NCBI GenBank assembly: GCA_034508935.3
Contig: CM067448.1
Coordinates: 46,747,766-46,811,765 of the forward strand
Length of the DNA: 64,000 nt
Direction of reading: 5' to 3'
Source of the DNA: Berghia stephanieae
Lineage: Eukaryota; Mollusca; Gastropoda; Nudibranchia; Aeolidiidae
Part shown: piece by piece, positions 45,497 through 56,953 of the stretch
Layout of the letters: every line of letters begins with the position of its first letter
How positions within the stretch are numbered: position 1 is the stretch's first letter
Position numbers and translations under genes: made by a program
Notes under the pieces: generated by a model
Seen by the model: only the letters and a program-made list of their open reading frames with translations
Database searches by the model: none
Told to the model about the DNA's origin: nothing

Positions 45497-48400
45497 GATA
45501 CCTAGTCAGACAAGATTAATTTCCTGGAACATCAGAGGGATCAGATCAAATAGAACAGAATTGGACCTCCTCCTCCAGAGGAATCCTGATGTAGTCTGTC
45601 TGCAGGAAACAAAATTACCAGCAGACGACTACACAGTAAAAGGATATACGGCCAATCATCTGATTCACTCTGATGGCCAGATAGCGTGTGGGGGAGTTTC
45701 GATTCTCACGAAGAAGAGCACCCCCCACCGCTTGATACCAATGAAAACAAATCTACAGGCAATAGCAGTGAGAGTGACATTGCACAGACCAATCACCATC
45801 TGCTCTGTGTACATCCCACCAGATCATCGCCTCCAGTCTGCCGAGCTAGAGGGAGTTCTAAACCAACTCCCCCCTCCCTATGTGATAATGGGAGATTTCA
45901 ATGCTCACAGTCCTCTCTGGGGAAACACAGACACAAACCAGAGGGAAAGGCAGTGGAGGCTTTCATAATGAAAATGGATGTATACTTGGCAAACGGTCTC
46001 GAGGCAACACGGGTAAATATTCACAATCTTACCACGTCTGCCATCGATCTCACTTTCTGTGATCCTACATTAGCTCCAGATCTCTCCTGGACTGTGATCG
46101 ATGACGATCACGGTTCTGACCATTTTCCAGTCTGCCTCGACATCACCCCGACTTCAAGGGCCCCACAGCCCAAACGTTGGAGTGTACGGCGAGCAGATTG
46201 GGAAACTTTCTCACAGGAGTGTCACAGACTCCTTACGACAGAGGTGGACAGCTATGACAAATTCAAAAATATTTTAACAAATATCTGCAGCTCGACAATA
46301 CCAACAACCTCTGGTAGACCGAGAAAACACAATCCCTGGTTTTCAGAGGAATGTCGAGCGGCCCTACGGGAGAAGAAAAAAGCATACAGGAAAGCGATGA
46401 GATTCCCAATCCCTGAGAATTTCGCAACATTTAGGAAACTACGAGCAAAGTGTAGGAAGATCTTCCGAGAAAACAAACGGAGATCCTTCCAAAACTTTGT
46501 CTCAAAAATAAATAGCCAGACACCCCTGAATAGGGTGTGGAAGATGTTACGGAAACTGAAGGGATCCGATAGTGATTCACTAAATCCACTCACCGTTTCC
46601 TTCTGGAGAGGGATGAAAAACCCCTCTGCAGAACATGTAACTGTGACCTGACAGTTCAACACATTTTAATTGAATGTACAGAATTAGAACAGATAAGGTC
46701 ACAACATTATGATAACAGAGACTTGAAGTCACTGTTCCAGTCGGTCGATCCGCTTACAATTTTAAAGTATCTGCAGGAATGTGAACTCCTGCAGAAATTG
46801 TAAATAGATATTTTTACTTAACAAACATGTAACTATTATGATTTTATAAAGATTTTATTACAACAGTACACGTTTTGATCAGCTGTGGCCCCTCGGGGCC
46901 GATAAAAGATTGATGAAAGACAGAAACGGGCGCTTAAATGACCTAAATAGTGTCGAAAGTGCCGTTAAACACCTAAAAACATAAACAAACATAAACAGAT
47001 TCACTAAATCACTTGACACGTCCCGATGGATCCGTGGCTGAAACAGAACAAGAAATTGCCAACACTCTGGCCGAGAGGCTGGCGCACAGCTCCTCGTCTG
47101 CACACCACACACCACAATTTCTGCGCCATAAACAAAACGCAGAAAACACACCAATAAACTTTACATCTACAAACACTGAAGACTACAACAAACCATTTAC
47201 ACTTGAGGAGTTGGGTGCCTGCCTCCGTGACACAAATGTCACAGCACCGGGTCCTGACAACATCAGTTATGAAATACTCCGACATCTTCCACAAGATAGT
47301 CTGGTTGTCCTTTTGAATATCTATAACAAGATATGGACAACACAGACTTTTCCACCTAGTTGGAATCTGGCCACCGTGATTCCAATCCCAAAACCTGGGA
47401 AAGACCATTCGGACGCTTCAAACTACCGACCAATCTCCCTCACCAGCTGCCTATGCAAGCTGATGGAGAAAATGGTCAACAAGCGTCTGATGTTCTACTT
47501 GGAACACAACAACTCCCTCTCCGACCTCCAATGTGGCTTTCGAAAGAACAGATCAACTGTTGATCACCTTGTTCGACTAGAGAGCTTCATTCGTGAGGCC
47601 TTTGCCAAAGGTGAGCACTTGGTAGCAATCTTCTTTGACCTTGAGAAGGCCTTTGACACAACTTGGAAATTCGGAATCCTCAAAGATCTGCACAAACTTG
47701 GTCTACGAGGAAACCTTCCAATGTTTGTCAGAGCATTTTTAAACAACAGATCCTTTCAGGTCAAAGCAGGATCCACCTTTTCTGATCCATTTGATCAGGA
47801 AGAGGGAGTTCCACAGGGTAGCATTCTGTCTCCCATTCTGTTTGAGATTAAAATAAACTCAATAGTGAATGCAATGAGACAGAATGTTGACTGTTCCTTA
47901 TATGTTGATGACTTTCTTGTATGCTATCGAAGTAAATCGAGTATGGACACCATTGAGAGACAGTTACAACTCCAACTAAACAAACTGTCGGAGTGGGCAA
48001 ATCTCAATGGTTTCTCCTTCTCCCCATCAAAAACAGTAGCTGTCCACTTCTGCCGAAAACGCACCTGCATTAGACAGCCTGACCTTTATCTCAACAATTC
48101 CAGAATTGAGGTAAAGGACGAAGCCCGATTCCTGGGTTTGATCTTTGATAGGAAACTAAATTTCCTCGCCCATATCAAAGATCTCAGACTGCGATGCATG
48201 AAAGCAATGAGAATAATGAGAGTTCTGTCGAGCATGGAATGGGGTTCGGACAAAAACACTCTTCTAAAGATATACCGAACCCTTATTCGATCAAAACTGG
48301 ACTACGCATCTTTGTATACGGCTCTGCAAAACCATCCTACTTAGGCATGCTGGACCCAATTCATCATCAGGGACTGCGCTTGGCACTCGGGGCTTTCCGC

Positions 48401-49593
48401 ACTTCTCCAGTGGCAAGCCTTTATGCTGAGGCAGATGAGCCACCTCTCCATCTCAGGAGGAAAAAACTGGCTCTCCAGTATGTTACTAAGGTCACATCGC
48501 TGCACGACAACCCAGCACACAAACATGTACACTACACGAATAGGACACTAGAAGAAAAATTTCGCAAGCACCCAAAAATGACACCACCATTAGGTTGCAG
48601 AATAAAAAAAGACATCGCAGACATGAACATCAGTCTAGATAGGATACATCCATACGTCCAGGCAAAGACACCACCATGGTCCATACATAGACCAAACATA
48701 AATTTGGACCTAACAAAACTGGAAAAATCACAAACAGACCCACATATTTACAAACAGACACTAAAAGCAATATTACAAACATACAAAAACCATACTCACA
48801 TATTTACGGATGGTTCAAAGAGCGCAGATGCAGTAGGATGTGCCTATCACTCATCGGAAGGCACAGGATCACTTCGCCTGGATAGAAATGTTTCGATCTT
48901 TACAGCGGAATCGAGAGCAATCCTAAATGCTCTCCGTTTGGCTGAGAGATCGAATAAAAATAAATTCTTGATCTTGTCTGACTCGCTGTCCGTACTTAAG
49001 GGGATCTCAAATTTTTATTGCACCGATCCAAGACTCATAAGTATCTTGGAAGGTGCAAAAAATTATTTATTAAGAAAAAGAAAGTTTGTTTTCTCTGGGT
49101 ACCTAGTCATGTGGGTATCCAGGGGAACGAAGAAGCGGATCGACTGGCAAAAGAGGCGGTGAGCCAAGAATTACAAGAGGGCAGTAAAATCCCACACGCG
49201 GATTTAAAGATCAATATAAAAAAACATGTCCGAAAGGAATGGGAACGATCCTGGAGTCGAGATGTACATAACAAATTAAAACAAATTAAAAGTAACCTCG
49301 GCCCCAGACCCAACTCGGGGCTAAAAAGAAGAGACGAGGTAAAAATAACTCGACTCCGGATCGGACATACTGCCCTCACTCACCGTTTCCTTCTGGAGAG
49401 GGATGAAAAACCCCTCTGCAGAACATGTAACTGTGACCTGACAGTTCAACACATTTTAATTGAATGTACAGAATTAGAACAGATAAGGTCACAACATTAT
49501 GATAACAGAGACTTGAAGTCTCTGTTCCAGTCGGTCGATCCGCTTACAATTTTAAAGTATCTGCAGAAATGTGAACTCCTGCAGAAATTGTAA
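45459..49593 (+). pseudogene. LINE copy B ORF2 (endonuclease, RT, RNase H), interrupted
   Basis: The frame lies +1 to ORF1 and opens at 45459, overlapping the end of ORF1; no ATG comes before ISWNIRGIRSN, so internal initiation or frameshifting would be needed. Domains: APE endonuclease (MGDFNAHSPLWG, GSDHFPVCLD); RT (FFDLEKAFDTTW, EEGVPQGSILSPILF, SLYVDDFLVCY); RNase H (IFTDGSK, TAESRAILNAL, LILSDSLSVL, WVPSHVGIQGNEEADRLAK). Copy C splits it at 46586-46997. A one-base loss near 48315 and another near 49060 shift the frame compared with copy A, so copy B cannot make a full ORF2 product as read. Both are LINE defects of recent date. Confidence 0.88.
46586..46997 (+). mobile_element. I-group LINE, copy C, 5'-truncated
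   Basis: A 412-bp 3'-terminal piece of the same LINE, starting within the last coding block and ending in an A/C tail. It is flanked by the perfect 12-bp duplication gattcactaaat at 46574-46585 and 46998-47009. It lies inside copy B, giving three nested levels. Confidence 0.93.
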
Positions 49594-49783
49594 ATAGATA
49601 TTTTTATTTAACAAACATGTAACTATTATGATTTTATAAAGATTTTATTACAACAGTACACGTTTTGATCAGCTATGGCCCCTCAGGGCCGATAAAAGAT
49701 TGATAAAAGACAGAAACGGGCGCTTAAATGACCTAAATAGTGTCGAAAGCGCCGTTAAACACCTAAAAACAAACAAACAAAAC

Positions 49784-51824
49784 AAACAACAGATCCTTTC
49801 AGGTCAAAGCAGGATCCACCTTTTCTGATCCATTTGATCAGGAAGAGGGAGTTCCACAGGGTAGCATTCTGTCTCCCATTCTGTTTGAGATTAAAATAAA
49901 CTCAATAGTGAATGCAATGAGACAGAATGTTGACTGTTCCTTATATGTTGATGACTTTCTTGTATGCTATCGAAGTAAATCGAGTATGGACACCATTGAG
50001 AGACAGTTACAACTCCAACTAAACAAACTGTCGGAGTGGGCAAATCTCAATGGTTTCTCCTTCTCCCCATCAAAAACAGTAGCTGTCCACTTCTGCCGAA
50101 AACGCACCTGCATTAGACAGCCTGACCTTTATCTCAACAATTCCAGAATTGAGGTAAAGGACGAAGCCCGATTCCTGGGTTTGATCTTTGATAGGAAACT
50201 AAATTTCCTCGCCCATATCAAAGATCTCAGACTGCGATGCATGAAAGCAATGAGAATAATGAGAGTTCTGTCGAGCATGGAAGGGGGTTCGGACACAAAC
50301 ACTCTTCTAAAGATATACCGAACCCTTATTCGATCAAAACTGGACTACGCATCTTTTGTATACGGCTCTGCAAAACCATCCTACTTAGGCATGCTGGACC
50401 CAATTCATCATCAGGGACTGCGCTTGGCACTCGGGGCTTTCCGCACTTCTCCAGTGGCAAGCCTTTATGCTGAGGCAGATGAGCCACCTCTCCATCTCAG
50501 GAGGAAAAAACTGGCTCTCCAGTATGTTACTAAGGTCACATCGCTGCACGACAACCCAGCACACAAACATGTACACTACACGGATAGGACACTAGAAGAA
50601 AAATTTCGCAAGCACCCAAAAATGACACCACCATTAGGTTGCAGAATAAAAAAAGACATCGCAGACATGAACATCAGTCTAGATAGGATACATCCATACG
50701 TCCAGGCAAAGACACCACCATGGTCCATACATAGACCAAACATAAATTTGGACCTAACAAAACTGGAAAAATCACAAACAGACCCACATATTTACAAACA
50801 GACACTAAAAGCAATATTACAAACATACAAAAACCATACTCACATATTTACGGATGGTTCAAAGAGAGCAGATGCAGTAGGATGTGCCTATCACTCATCG
50901 GAAGGCACAGGATCACTTCGCCTGGATAGAAATGTTTCGATCTTTACAGCGGAATCGAGAGCAATCCTAAATGCTCTCCGTTTGGCTGAGAGATCGAATA
51001 AAAATAAATTCTTGATCTTGTCTGACTCGCTGTCCGTACTTAAGGGGATCTCAAATTTTTATTGCACCGATCCAAGACTCATAAGTATCTTGGAAGGTGC
51101 AAATAAATTATTTATTAAGAAAAAGAAAGTTTGTTTTCTCTGGGTACCTAGTCATGTGGGTATCCAGGGAACGAAGAAGCGGATCGACTGGCAAAAGAGG
51201 CGGTGAGCCAAGAATTACAAGAGGGCAGTAAAATCCCACACGCGGATTTAAAGATCAATATAAAAAAACATGTCCGAAAGGAATGGGAACGATCCTGGAG
51301 TCGAGATGTACATAACAAATTAAAACAAATTAAAAGTGACCTCGGCCCCAGACCCAACTCGGGCTAAAAAGAAGAGACGAGGTAAAAATAACTCGACTCC
51401 GGATCGGACATACTGCCCTCACTCACCGTTTCCTTCTGGAGAGGGATGAAAAACCCCTCTGCAGAACATGTAACTGTGACCTGACAGTTCAACACATTTT
51501 AATTGAATGTACAGAATTAGAACAGATAAGGTCACAACATTATGATAACAGAGACTTGAAGTCTCTGTTCCAGTCGGTCGATCCGCTTACAATTTTAAAG
51601 TATCTGCAGGAATGTGAACTCCTGCAGAAATTGTAAATAGATATTTTTACTTAACAAACATGTAACTATTATGATTTTATAAAGATTTTATTACAACAGT
51701 ACACGTTTTGATCTGCTGTGGCCCCTCGGGCCGATAAAAGATTGATGAAAGACAGAAACGGGCGCTTAAATGACCTAAATAGTGTCGAAAGCGCCGTTAA
51801 ACACCTAAAAACAAACAAACAAAC
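49784..51824 (+). mobile_element. I-group LINE, copy A, 3' portion
   Basis: Continues copy A from the 12-bp duplication through the RT palm (SLYVDDFLVCY), thumb and RNase H (IFTDGSK, TAESRAILNAL) to the 3' end and (aaac)n tail. The first frame is open from about 49796 to 51206. A single-base loss near 51168 then shifts the end of RNase H (GIQGTKKRID instead of GIQGNEEADR). Coding homology stops at 51635. Confidence 0.9.
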
Positions 51825-53121
51825 ATCTTTCTTCGAGTGACTCAATCTTGGCAATCAGACCTTGGAGCTGGACCTTTGGAACCAGTTCTGCCATTTCATT
51901 TTTGATGAGATGGATGTCATTTTTTTTTCAAGAGAATCCACTTTTTCCTCCAATGCTTCTACTTTCTGGGCCTTTGGAACCAGTTCTGCCATTTCAGTTT
52001 GATGAGATGGATGTAATTTTTTTCTAGAGAATCTACTTTTTCTTCCAACGCTTCTACTTTCTGGGCCTTTGGAACCAGTTCTGCCATTTCAGTTTTGATG
52101 AGATGGATGTAATTTTTTTCTAGAGAATCTACTTTTTCTTCCAACGCTTCTACTTTCTGGGCCTTTGGAACCAGTTCTGCCATTTCAGTTTTGATGAGAT
52201 GGATGTAATTTTTTTCTAGAGAATCTACTTTTTCTTCCAACGCTTCTATTTCTGGGCCTTTGGAACCAGTTCTGCCATTTCAGTTTTGATGAGATGGATG
52301 TAATTTTTTTCTAGAGAATCTACTTTTTCTTCCAACGCTTCTACTTTCTGGGCCTTTGGAACCAGTTCTGCCATTTCATTTTTGATGAGATGGATGTAAT
52401 TTTTTTCTAGAGAATCCACTTTTTCCTCCAATGCTTCTACTTTCTGGCCTTTGGAACCAGTTCTGATTTCATTTTTGATGAGATGGATGTAATTTTTTTC
52501 TAGAGAATCCACTTTTTCCTCCAATGCTTCTACTTTCTGGGTCTTTGGAACCAGTTCTGCCATTTCATTTTTGATGAGATGGATGTCATTTTTTTCTAGA
52601 GAATCCACTTTTTCCTCCAAAGTTGCTACTTTCTTGGCCTTTGGAACCAGATCTGCCATTTCAGTTTTGATGAGATGGATGTAATTTTTTTTCTAGAGAA
52701 TCTACTTTTTCCTCCAAAGCTTCTACTTTCTGGGTTTTGGCGCCAGATCTGACATCTTTGATTTGAGAGTCCTGATTTCGTTATTTTCAAAAGAAACCAA
52801 TTTCTCCTCTAGTGCCTCCATTTTCTTTTTGAAGGATGTGTATCTAGTGCTTGACACGATCAGCTTTCTGGGCCTTTGGAACCAGTTCTGCCATTTCATT
52901 TTTGATGAGATGGATGTAATTTTTTTCTAGAGAATCTACTTTTTCCTCCAAAGCTTCTACTTTCTGGGTTTTGGCGCCAGATCTGACATTTTTGATTTGA
53001 GAGTCCTGATTTCGTTATTTTCAAAAGAAACTAATTTCTCCTCTAGTGCCTCCATTTTCTTTTTGAAGGATGTGTATCTAGTGCTTGACACAAGAAGCTG
53101 CGTATCTTCGCTCCTGTTTGT
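51825..53121 (-). pseudogene. Coiled-coil repeat locus, 5' half
   Basis: Minus-strand continuation of the coiled-coil locus on the far side of the LINE nest. It restarts at the linker (IESLEER) and holds about ten 96-bp coil units, several with one-base frame breaks. The most 5' part, present twice (52740-52855 and 52975-53095), encodes KKKMEALEEKLVSFENNEIR and TLKSKMSDLAPK. A possible splice acceptor (aaacag on the minus strand) lies near 53104-53110, so an upstream exon may exist. No N-terminal signal peptide was found. Confidence 0.55.
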
Positions 53122-53164
53122 GTGTGTTTAATTTTTAAGCTGATTCTTTCGTTTATTTGGATTA

Positions 53165-53225
53165 ATTCTTATAAAAGAAGAAGAAGAATAATACGAAGAA
53201 GAAGAAGAGGAGGAGGAGGTGGTGC
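53165..53225 (+). repeat. GAA/GAG trinucleotide tract
   Basis: Imperfect (GAA)n then (GAG)n, just 5' of the coiled-coil locus on its strand. Confidence 0.9.
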
Positions 53226-53604
53226 GCTCGTGTGTGAAGAGGAAAAAGAGAAAAATTCTCGTTTAAATCTAGTGGTAATCAATTTGCATGAAATTGAGCA
53301 ATTGTAACGTCTTTTTTTACAATTCTCACCGATGGATGTATTTCCAGAGACTCAATCCACAACACTGTTTCTGAAAAATGACTTGTTGCCAAATAACCGA
53401 AATTAAGGCTGTCATTCGCTTAAGAATTATGACAGATGTCTGAACAACAAACTTTGAATGCATAGTTGCCAATAACTATGAAATGAATTGTCTTTATATG
53501 ACAAAATCTGTCATCAAAAATCAGCTTTAGATGTTCATTAATTAAACAATAAAGACCATTATCTAAAACAGCAAATAGAATGCGATTTTAAAGACATGAC
53601 ATAA
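53226..53604. other. No recognised feature
   Basis: AT-rich sequence upstream of the coiled-coil locus. No exon with a signal peptide could be identified. Confidence 0.45.
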
Positions 53605-53610
53605 ACATAG

Positions 53611-53852
53611 CAGACCTGTCTAGTACTACGAAAAATTCGTAGAATTACGGAAATTTGGCTCCAATTTCAGAACTTCATGAACATTTCTGAGATAACTTAT
53701 TGAAAATAAAAGTTGATTTCAGATTACATTTTTAAAAAGGATTTTGAATTGCTGTGATGGCAAATTGTTGATCTGTTAAGTCATCTATGGAGACTACAAA
53801 TTCGCTCTCCTAAAAACTACGGATTTTCTAAATTTTCAAGTAGGTAGGTCTG
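53611..53852 (+). mobile_element. Short CAGACCTGCC-family MITE
   Basis: A 242-bp copy starting CAGACCTGTC and ending GGTAGGTCTG, with 6-bp flanks acatag and acagag (one mismatch). It shares internal strings with 515-770, such as ggctccaatttcag. Confidence 0.8.
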
Positions 53853-53904
53853 ACAGAGTTGTCAAGTAGGTTGTAAGAGTAATGTTGTGCTACTTCTATC
53901 ACAT

Positions 53905-54075
53905 CAGTAGAGTTATGCTCTCCCCGGCCAGGCAGAGTTGTACCAGTAAGGTCGCGGTTCGAGCCCCCATCGCCTCAGCGAAATTTTTATTCTCTATTGT
54001 CTTCTGGCACTTTACTACTCACTCATTTCTTGTTGTTTACTTCTATTCCATGAATCATCGCCTGAAATTCAGCTA
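53905..54075 (+). mobile_element. tRNA-headed SINE, 5'-degraded
   Basis: The B-box region aaggtcgcggttcgagccc is followed by attctctattgtcttctggc, shared with 62195-62350 and 62551-62706. Confidence 0.65.
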
Positions 54076-54489
54076 AATTAGTCTACAATTGACTGTCCAG
54101 CTATAAAATTATTATTTATGGCTCTGGTTGTAATACAGCTGAATTAAAAAAAAAATTTTTTTCTCATTTCAATAACAATTTTAGATGCTGTACTTTAAAA
54201 AATTGAAGCATAATGATTTTGTTTTGTCTTGAGTCTATTGCTCCAAAGTGGGTAAATTGTATGTCACGAATCACAAATGACAGTCCATGCTGCTGTGTCG
54301 CCCAATTTCCTTTTTTTTGTTGTCTTTTCTCGATTATGTTGTGAAGCCGATATTTTGAGTTTTGATAACTACTTGATAAATTTTGATTTTCAAACATGTA
54401 AATTAGAGAACAAGTGAGGTAATTTTCTACAACTTTTGTTCTCACACAAGATATGATTTCTCCACATTTTGCTAGATTTTGTGATATAT
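54076..54489. other. No recognised feature
   Basis: AT-rich. The minus-strand frame at 54164-54445 shows no domain. Confidence 0.45.
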
Positions 54490-54495
54490 GTTTTA

Positions 54496-54730
54496 CAAAC
54501 CTGCCTAGTACTTAGAAAAATTCGTAGAAATACGAATTTTTGGTTCCAATTAGAGAGCTGCGTAGGTAACTTTGACTCAATAAATTTTGTTGAGAAGGAG
54601 AATTTAGCTCCTTAGAAACTCTATTCAGGATTTTGGAGCATTTTTAAAGATATTAAAAGTGAAATTTTTGTTTGTTTGTTTTTTTCTCTTGGAAACTACA
54701 AATTTTTGAAATTTCAAGTTGGCAGCTCTG
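54496..54730 (+). mobile_element. Short CAGACCTGCC-family MITE, diverged
   Basis: The ends CAAACCTGCC and GGCAGCTCTG enclose the typical TACGAATTTTTGG subterminal string. Flanking 6-mers do not match, so the target duplication has been lost. Confidence 0.7.
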
Positions 54731-54972
54731 ATATTGTCCCAGATTTCTCTCATCCTATTTGCAACTAGTGGTATTTAAAATATTCGTTTTATTATATTAA
54801 TATTGGTTATAAATAATAACTAATAAAGCCAATGTTTTATATATTTAATTTTAATGTACAAGGAATAAAGCCATGCATTTTGGACTTATATCAAAAATAT
54901 ACAGGTTGTTAGTTAAATGTCTGTTGCAGATCTGTGTGTATGTCTTATTTTTCTTTTTTTTTTTGTGTATGT

Positions 54973-55096
<124 letters not shown>

Positions 55097-55136
55097 GCAA
55101 ACCTATAAATATATATGGAGAGAGTGAATATATATA

Positions 55137-55485
55137 TATGTTACAATGAATGACATAATCAGTCGGATGGTGAAAAGGTTTGAACTGAGATATTGCCAAG
55201 TTTAGTTAGAAGGTCAATTTTTATCAATAATGAGTTCTTGTCATAAATGATTAAATCAACCCCTTTTTTTTTTTTACATCTTCGGGAAATATCAAAGCTT
55301 AATTTCACTTCTAAATTTTTTTTGAAAAAGTATGAAATTTGAGAAAAATTGCTGGATACCTTTCCCATATCTGACCATAACTTCATGAAAAATCACCCGA
55401 AATAAAGATTAAAATGCTCTGGTGAGCATATTTTTTCAGGATTTGTAAATTCAAAATGTTCACCTTCCGACTGATTATGCCATGC
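55137..55485 (-). mobile_element. MITE with a preserved open frame, copy 3
   Basis: Minus-strand copy of the element at 10443-10820, with gacataatcagtcgg at one end and ccgactgattatg at the other. The frame at 55386-55159 keeps KVSSNFSQISYFF, VKLSFDISRRC and LGNISVQTFSPSD. Confidence 0.78.
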
Positions 55486-55762
<277 letters not shown>

Positions 55763-55827
55763 CTTTCCCCAAGCTGTTATGCTTTGGATTTCAAAGCTTA
55801 TTTCCCTATGGTTGCAAAATATCTTTG

Positions 55828-55973
55828 GGGGGGGGGGGGGGGGGTGTCACTTTTCATTTTCTATTTTCGTCTGATATAATATGCCCTGGTGTACAATGTC
55901 TCCATTTTCTTTTAATGGGAGAAACCAAAGTGGTTAACAATATATTTTCAACCCCCCCCCCCCCCCCCCAAAA

Positions 55974-56022
<49 letters not shown>
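55828..56022. repeat. G-run, C-run, A-run and TA tract
   Basis: Homopolymer runs at 55829-55843 (G), 55951-55969 (C) and 55970-55991 (A), then TA to 56021. Confidence 0.95.
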
Positions 56023-56407
56023 TTGTACATTTTTGATATTAAAAGAATAATAATATAAAATTAAAGTTTTATTCGATGATGATGATGCTGATGATATATT
56101 TGATGACATAGCTGATTCATTTCGTAATTAACCTTTATGTCTGTCTGTCTGGCTGACTGCCTCGGGGCATCTTTTTCGAGGTTTTTTTCTTCTTTTTTTT
56201 TCTCCTTTTTATAATGGAATGAAATCTGCCCTCAAGTCTCACTATTTCATTTCATCTTCTCATTTTCTAGAGAGAGTGGAATGTGTTTGAAAACCTGGTA
56301 ATTCCCATAAGGTGGAGTGTTTCATCACTAGATTGTCTTTCTCTCTTCTTCATCCCCCCCCCCCCCTCGCAGTTCTCTTCTATCTATGTAGTATTTATTA
56401 AGAAACT
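56023..56407. other. No recognised feature
   Basis: Contains a short gat tract near 56078-56096 and a C-run near 56355. No gene or element. Confidence 0.5.
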
Positions 56408-56688
56408 TAGCCAGATAACTACTCTGGAAAGACACTTGTTTAAAAACAAAATGGCCAGAAAATTCGTCCTTCAAATATCGATCGATTTAAATGACCCTCA
56501 TCTTGGCAAAAACTCTCAAACCTCGGACATCGCGAGGTCTTTCTTAAAGTCTCGGGTTTTCAGAGTTTTTGGCAAGATGGGGGTCATTTAAATCGATGGA
56601 TATACTGTATTTGAAGGACGAGTTTTCTGGTCAAATTTTTTAAACACGTGTTTTTCCAAAGTAGGACAAGTTAGCTGGTTAAAGCTCC
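56408..56688. repeat. Long hairpin with arms of about 115 bp
   Basis: The left arm (56410-56525) is mirrored by 56548-56686. Markers are atttaaatgacc, catcttggcaaaaact and gtccttcaaatat on the left and their inverses on the right, around a loop of about 25 bp. The arms differ at scattered positions, so it is not a trivial artefact. It is unrelated to the other fold-back element in this window. Confidence 0.85.
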
Positions 56689-56947
56689 AAGAGCATGTTT
56701 TACTGTTCTTGTTTTTTTGTTTTTTTATGGGGTTTTTTTCTGTTTATTTTTTTTTTAATGATTCCGTACATCAGGGACATACATCCTTACCCTCAGGCCA
56801 TGTTGGTTTAAAAAGATAAAACAAAAACAAAACCATATGATTTATTTTTTAATAATAGAAAGTTGCATTCTCACATTGTAATGCCAGGGATGAGGTAATC
56901 ATGGTGTCTGTGTATCATTTATAGCAATGATACACAATCAGAGAGGG
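56689..56947. other. No recognised feature
   Basis: T-rich tracts; no gene or repeat identified. Confidence 0.45.
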
Positions 56948-56953
56948 TGTCCC

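Larger units (their letters stand above)
42909..49783 (+). mobile_element. I-group LINE, copy B, full length
   Basis: Copy B inserted into ORF2 of copy A. It is bounded by the perfect 12-bp duplication aaacaacagatc (42897-42908 and 49784-49795). It has a 5' untranslated region of about 1.15 kb, ORF1, ORF2, and a 3' end tgtcgaaagcgccgttaaac with an (AAAC)n tail. A 412-bp piece of the same family (copy C, 46586-46997) is inserted in ORF2. The APE-endonuclease, RT and RNase H order plus an ORF1 with CCHC knuckles places it in the I group (I/Nimb-like); the exact clade is not determined. Confidence 0.93.
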
